Shown here in pieces: positions 51,457-52,878 of a DNA stretch of 52,878 nucleotides. The DNA comes from a virus. The stretch covers positions 1 to 52,878 of the IMG/VR virus record IMGVR_UViG_3300028550_003611, one strand, 5' to 3'. Under the pieces are notes generated by a model. That model saw nothing but the letters and a program-made list of their open reading frames with translations. It did no database searches and was not told where the DNA came from. How positions within the stretch are numbered: the stretch's first letter is position 1; each line of letters starts with the position of its first letter. A program made the position numbers and the translations under genes.

Positions 51457-51894
51457 ATGGCTGATAAGAAAAAAATAAAAAATACAAAACTAGGGTCTTG
51501 GCTTGCTAATAAAGCGCCGGGCATCTTGAATATTGTAGGTGATCTTCTCCCAGAAAAAGGAGCTTTAGGTGTAGTTAAAAACCTTTTAGACAATGAACCC
51601 GACATAGATCCTGCAGAAGCACAACGTGTTATAGATGCTGAAGTTCGTTTTCAAGAAAACGTAACAGAACGATGGAAGGCTGACATGGGCAGCGACGTTA
51701 AGCTAGCAAAGCTAATACGACCACTAACTCTTATTGCCTTAATGGTAATGTTTATGCTGACAATGACAGCCGATTCTATAGATTCGTGGCCTTTTAACGT
51801 AAAAGACTCTTATGTGTCTTTATTAGAGATACTTATGTTAACAGCTTTTGGTGCATATTTTGCAGGTAGAACTATTGAAAAAGCAAAAAAATGA
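51457..51894 (+). CDS. Holin-like membrane protein (3TM/GTA-holin type)
   Basis: The 145-residue protein has a long helical, charged N-terminal domain and two C-terminal hydrophobic segments (about 86-103, PLTLIALMVMFMLTM, and 118-136, SLLEILMLTAFGAYFAG) ending in a Lys-rich tail. The layout and the LAKLIRPLTL entry are like the holin family described as three-TM holins of gene transfer agents. It would permit lysis. It overlaps the next gene by 4 bases (ATGA). No endolysin is obvious next to it. Confidence 0.7.
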   Translation: MADKKKIKNTKLGSWLANKAPGILNIVGDLLPEKGALGVVKNLLDNEPDIDPAEAQRVIDAEVRFQENVTERWKADMGSDVKLAKLIRPLTLIALMVMFMLTMTADSIDSWPFNVKDSYVSLLEILMLTAFGAYFAGRTIEKAKK

Positions 51895-52878
51895 TACGTA
51901 AAACTTTATTAGCTTTATTGTTAATTTTTGGCTCTCTAACTTATGGGCTAAGTCAAGGAGTAATTAAAGACTTCTTTAAGTATAGCACTTTATACACTTC
52001 TTTTAGCCAGTCCAATTCTATGGTCCAGGAAGACACCTATGCCGTAATGGATGGGTTGCTTACCGTGGTGCCTATGGAGTACGAGCCTAACTACACCTTT
52101 TCCTTTGGTTTAAGAAAGTTAGCGAGATTTAAGTACGAAATTAAAGCAACGAATTTTTACGATGGATCAGAGGTGTCTATGTCAGAGGAGGCAAACATAG
52201 GTAACGTAAGCGGTTTTGAGTACGTATTTGAGCACTCGAAGGTAAGGCTTACGGGTCAGGAGTCAAGAGATCAGCGTTACTTCCTTAGACACCTATCTAA
52301 ATGGGTAGTAGCAGAGTTAGATTTTTTAGAAAACGGACGAGCAGATATAAAGTATTTAGAGACTGCTATTAAACTACGTGTTCAAGTAGGTAATAAATTT
52401 AACTTTACTGCAGGTATAGCAGGACGAAGGCACCCCGCCTACACTGTAGCTCCTATTGAGGATTGGATAGAAGAAAATGATGGGGCGTGGTGGCAACTAG
52501 CTTATGACTATGATTATGTAGACAACTGGGTATACGTAGACTCTAACAATGATGGGGAATACACTACAGGAGAATGGAGTGACTGGGAATGGTACGGACC
52601 AGAAGGCAACTTAGTTGCAGAAACTGACTCAGAATTTAGACGATATCAATATGGATCTATAGTAAACACTTACAATAGAGATATACGTAGTCAACTTCCT
52701 AATCAATATCAACTTTCTGCAGCAATAGGGGCAGACTTTTACCACTATTCAGAAGATTTTTGGGTACACTCGTGGGTAAATGTAATGCCATATCATAAAG
52801 AATTAGGAGATGAAGAGTACTCTTATGCAAGAGTAGCAGGAAATACATGGATAGATTATAACGCAGGAATTGTTTTTG
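51891..52878 (+). CDS. Outer-membrane-like protein with signal peptide (3' partial)
   Basis: The frame starts at an ATG overlapping the holin stop and runs open to the window edge (329 codons seen). Residues about 1-22 (MIRKTLLALLLIFGSLTYGLSQ) are a Sec signal peptide. The rest has alternating polar/aromatic strands (FKYEIKATNFYDG, KLRVQVGNKFNFTAGIAG, WVHSWVNVMPYH), like a bacterial outer-membrane beta-barrel, with a TTGEWSDWEW loop. Phages of Bacteroidetes occasionally carry such genes in the lysis/tail region. Receptor mimicry or an exclusion role is possible, or it may be a virion component. Confidence 0.6.
   Translation, partial: MIRKTLLALLLIFGSLTYGLSQGVIKDFFKYSTLYTSFSQSNSMVQEDTYAVMDGLLTVVPMEYEPNYTFSFGLRKLARFKYEIKATNFYDGSEVSMSEEANIGNVSGFEYVFEHSKVRLTGQESRDQRYFLRHLSKWVVAELDFLENGRADIKYLETAIKLRVQVGNKFNFTAGIAGRRHPAYTVAPIEDWIEENDGAWWQLAYDYDYVDNWVYVDSNNDGEYTTGEWSDWEWYGPEGNLVAETDSEFRRYQYGSIVNTYNRDIRSQLPNQYQLSAAIGADFYHYSEDFWVHSWVNVMPYHKELGDEEYSYARVAGNTWIDYNAGIVF

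Noticed and set aside
1-52878. CRISPR arrays, integrase or transposase genes
   Set aside because: No regularly spaced repeats and no recombinase motifs were found on either strand.

Overview
The window reads as part of the genome of a tailed double-stranded DNA phage, probably a podovirus related to the crAss-like group, that infects a marine or aquatic Bacteroidetes (flavobacterium-type) host. The host call rests on several things. The DNA is A+T-rich. Starts mostly lack Shine-Dalgarno sites. There are TAnnTTTG promoter elements. One phage protein ends in a CHU_C-type sorting domain of the Bacteroidetes type 9 secretion system. The largest virion protein carries Cys-rich GCTDP-type repeats that are common in secreted proteins of marine Bacteroidetes. 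The crAss-like affinity is an inference from the order IHF-like gene, terminase, portal, acidic scaffold, major capsid, ring/adaptor protein and from remembered family resemblance; no search was run. No integrase, repressor-type lysogeny module, CRISPR array or tRNA gene was found, so a virulent lifestyle is likely.

Layout. 1-6.06 kb (+): the 3' part of a ~2000-residue multidomain (polyvalent) virion protein with an HEFGH zinc-peptidase motif, ending at a bidirectional terminator. 6.1-22.4 kb (-): the replication and host-takeover module, listed here in descending coordinates, which is the order of transcription: family A DNA polymerase, small zinc-binding proteins, a free-standing DnaA domain IV protein, SF2 helicase, DnaB-like helicase, Sak4/AAA_24-type recombination ATPase, a probable single-strand binding protein, TOPRIM primase, a PD-(D/E)XK nuclease, an rIIA/rIIB pair and a 5'-3' exonuclease. 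Terminators at 21.75 and 11.58 kb divide it. 22.4-24.9 kb (-): a cluster of small genes, including a hidden GTG-started lipoprotein, a terminator at 23.69 kb, short repeats and a G+C-rich island. 25.05-29.39 kb (-): a tight four-gene cassette with two or more exported proteins (a dockerin-like one and a type 9 secretion substrate), a DUF5675 protein and a 761-residue HELNH protein.

29.39-29.76 kb is the divergent control region. It holds an unusually G+C-rich segment that folds into several helices (candidate structured RNA) and a promoter whose -33 element lies inside a perfect 6-bp-arm palindrome. 29.77-52.88 kb (+) is the late module: GroES, an HTH protein, small zinc and IHF-like proteins, small and large terminase, portal, scaffold, major capsid, connector and tail proteins, a 2099-residue Cys-rich virion protein, a fibre, a two-helix holin candidate and, at the right edge, a cut outer-membrane-like protein with a signal peptide.

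The two modules diverge from 29.4-29.76 kb and converge at 6.08 kb if the map is closed into a circle. Both terminal genes are incomplete in the window, so it is either an excerpt or a permuted genome cut inside the late operon. Most adjacent genes overlap by 4-30 bases (ATGA, GTGA or TAATG junctions), which supports long co-translated operons and was used to choose starts.
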